This document shows, piece after piece, positions 62,713 to 64,000 of a stretch of 64,000 nucleotides of DNA. The notes beneath the pieces are model-generated. The model had not been told where the DNA came from and searched no databases. It saw only the letters and a program-made list of their open reading frames with translations. Positions within the stretch are counted from its first letter, which is position 1; every line of letters starts with the position of its first letter. Origin of the DNA: Muribaculum sp. (GTDB taxonomy: Bacteria; Bacteroidota; Bacteroidia; Bacteroidales; Muribaculaceae); assembly GCA_009775095.1 (NCBI GenBank), contig VSOZ01000015.1, positions 22,312-86,311 on the forward strand, in the 5' to 3' direction. The position numbers and the translations under genes are program-made.

Positions 62713-62744
62713 TTTGGTAGTTTCAAAAACATTGATTATATTTG
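62713..62744 (+). promoter_or_regulatory. Orphan consensus promoter
   Basis: TTTG (62713-62716), 20 nt, TATATTTG (62737-62744), with no gene after it on this strand. Two AT palindromes TATTTTAAAATA (62667-62678 and 62690-62701, 23 bp apart) lie just upstream. Confidence 0.65.
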
Positions 62745-62749
62745 CATAA

Positions 62750-62902
62750 ATTAAACACTAACGGATAAATACATTTTTTTGCACAATTCGCCTCGTAAAA
62801 CTGCACTAACCATTACTATATAATGCAACGAGTCCGATCTTATGAAAAAACTTTTTTAAATGACAATAGAGCCGGTCCATTACGAACCGGCTCTATTGTC
62901 AT
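62750..62902 (+). ncRNA. Candidate small RNA between GH97 and EamA genes
   Basis: The consensus promoter at 62713-62744 would start a transcript near 62750 that ends in the stem at 62860-62902, about 150 nt. Inside, CTCGT...TGCA pairs with TGCAACGAG around an AT-rich loop. The only frame is a 5-codon one (ATG at 62842). No family is recognised; it could also be an unstable leader. Evidence is promoter plus hairpin only. Confidence 0.4.
62860..62902. terminator. 17-bp hairpin at the end of the EamA gene
   Basis: ATGACAATAGAGCCGGT (62860-62876) and ACCGGCTCTATTGTCAT (62886-62902) are perfect arms with a 9-nt loop, directly against the EamA stop codon. It can act on either strand. Confidence 0.8.
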
Positions 62903-63817
62903 TTAGGCATTTGTATTATCTTTAATCTCGGCAATCTCAACAAAGTATACTGAAAGGACTATCAACCCTATAGCAAGCATTTGCCACCAGCTAAAACGAT
63001 CCTGTCCCAAAACGTAGCTCGCGATAGAAGCCACGACAAGTATCAGATAGCCGTAAAGAGCCACTACCGTAGCACTCAGATTGCGAAGCCCGATAGTAAT
63101 CAAGAAATAACTGACCACAGTTGTAAATACAAGCACAAACAACAAAACGAGCATAGGGGTGGAAAAGAGCGACTGATGCAGTACCGGAGCAAACCATCCG
63201 GTAAAAGCTATCATAACGAGGGCGGAGAAGAAGCCACCGAGAAATGTCCATTTAGATACGGTAATCTTGTCTATTTTCTTAAGTAACTGCTTCTCGAAAA
63301 TCAGGTAAAGAGAATATAGTACTGATGATGCGAGACAAAACATATTGCCCTTAAACGGATCGGTGGCGATATCAGATCCTTTCTGCGTGAGGATTATCGT
63401 CAACGCACCGCCAAGACCAAGCAGTATGCCGATCACTTTACGCCAAGTAACATGCTCGTGAAGAAAAATGACACATATGACAAACACCCATACGGGCTGC
63501 ATACTTATAAATATTGACGATGAAATCGGGGTAGTATAAGTAAGCCCGATAAGCAGACAATACATATAACCGAATACACAAACAGCACCGAGCGAAAACA
63601 ACATAGCACGCTGCCGAAGAGTAACGGACGTAGCATCACGCCGCGTGAACAATCCGATAACCCAGAATATTGCACTTCCAAAACCGAGGCGCATCACCAC
63701 ACCCGAGTAAGCCGACATCCAAGTCGGGAGAAGATATCGCAAGGCATTTTCATTAAGTCCTGAAAACGTCTTTGATACGAGCATGGCAAGATTGCCTTTT
63801 ATTTTGCCGGAAGCCAT
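62903..63817 (-). CDS. EamA/DMT family transporter
   Basis: 304 residues with ten predicted membrane segments in two EamA repeats (about 5-145 and 155-295). Typical elements are MPTWMS-like start helices, GLTYTTPISSSIFISMQPVWVFVICVIFLHEHVTWRKVIGILLGLGGALTIIL-type segments, and a second repeat with LSATVVALYGYLILVVASI. The DMT superfamily exports metabolites; the substrate cannot be told. It is a single gene closed by a 17-bp hairpin. Confidence 0.92.
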   Translation of the reverse strand: MASGKIKGNLAMLVSKTFSGLNENALRYLLPTWMSAYSGVVMRLGFGSAIFWVIGLFTRRDATSVTLRQRAMLFSLGAVCVFGYMYCLLIGLTYTTPISSSIFISMQPVWVFVICVIFLHEHVTWRKVIGILLGLGGALTIILTQKGSDIATDPFKGNMFCLASSVLYSLYLIFEKQLLKKIDKITVSKWTFLGGFFSALVMIAFTGWFAPVLHQSLFSTPMLVLLFVLVFTTVVSYFLITIGLRNLSATVVALYGYLILVVASIASYVLGQDRFSWWQMLAIGLIVLSVYFVEIAEIKDNTNA

Positions 63818-63905
63818 AATATAAAGAATTTTACATTTTAATAATAACCGCCTCCAGCAATATAATGTTTGGAAAAATCTAAAGATAATGTTCAGGTTGG
63901 GGTAT

Positions 63906-63937
63906 AAAAAAAGGGTGCAAGCATTGTGCTTGCACCC
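63906..63937 (-). terminator. rRNA operon terminator
   Basis: On the minus strand, GGGTGCAAGC and GCTTGCACCC (63937-63928 and 63922-63913) with a 5-nt loop and a run of seven T, right after the 5S rRNA. Confidence 0.9.
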
Positions 63938-63940
63938 GAA

Positions 63941-64000
63941 GGGGGCGGTTACCTACTCTCCCACTTTCGCAGTACCATCGGCGTGATGAGGTTTAACTTC
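63941..64000 (-). rRNA. rrf: 5S rRNA, 3' part (partial)
   Basis: The minus strand reads ...CCTCATCACGCCGATGGTAC, TGCGAAAGTGGGAGAGTAGG and TAACCGCCCCC, the conserved 3' half of bacterial 5S rRNA. The gene continues beyond the right edge, so an rRNA operon lies to the right. Confidence 0.95.

Overview
The window looks like part of a Bacteroidales chromosome, and I would guess the family Muribaculaceae. The grounds are a SusC/SusD polysaccharide utilisation locus, GLPGLI and PepSY-like proteins, a MurF-alanine racemase fusion, an anaerobic sulfatase maturase, and promoters of the Bacteroidales type (TTTG, about 20 nt, TAnnTTTG) with no Shine-Dalgarno sequences. The family assignment is inference. 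The right edge runs into an rRNA operon (5S rRNA 3' end on the minus strand).

Layout. 1-13.7 kb (all minus strand): a polysaccharide utilisation locus with two IPT-domain surface glycan-binding lipoproteins (the first cut by the window edge), SusD, SusC, a CE7 acetyl esterase, a GH5 mannanase-like enzyme, a second SGNH acetylesterase, a GH5 endoglucanase-like enzyme and an AraC regulator. Together they suggest capture, deacetylation and cleavage of an acetylated glucomannan-like polymer. 13.9-24.1 kb: a DUF308 membrane protein, a cytidylate-kinase-like protein, a secreted protein translationally coupled to a GH43 enzyme, a two-component system divergent from a GLPGLI protein plus TonB-dependent transporter, and a SIMPL protein.

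24.2-30.9 kb: an AT-richer island between tRNA-Leu(CAG) and the initiator tRNA-Met. It holds a long rod-like predicted RNA with its own terminator, a PD-(D/E)XK nuclease gene, an unknown gene split by one in-frame TAG, and a five-gene operon led by a WYL-domain regulator and otherwise made of uncharacterised proteins. The promoter region ahead of the RNA and the promoter of the WYL operon carry the same CCGATTAA element at identical spacing from the -7 box. I rank this the best candidate for an undescribed, possibly defence-related, system.

31-46.6 kb: housekeeping genes (serA, serC, bioA, murF-alr, tatC, tatA, fabD, a DIP1984-family protein, guaA) and a very large protein with three GH43 propellers. 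After guaA comes about 1.9 kb without genes, filled with a transposon-like inverted-repeat element and GC-rich palindromic repeats. 46.6-53.3 kb: an OmpA-family protein; an HTH regulator whose reading frame contains a run of nine G; a divergent 1074-residue surface lipoprotein with a collagen-like segment; a small lipoprotein; and a tandem array of 265-bp palindromic repeats. 53.3-64 kb: an SDR dehydrogenase and ROK kinase, a sulfatase maturase with an unknown secreted protein divergent from an S-type sulfatase, a cupin/HxlR pair, a PepSY-like lipoprotein, a GH97 enzyme, a candidate small RNA, an EamA transporter and the 5S rRNA end.
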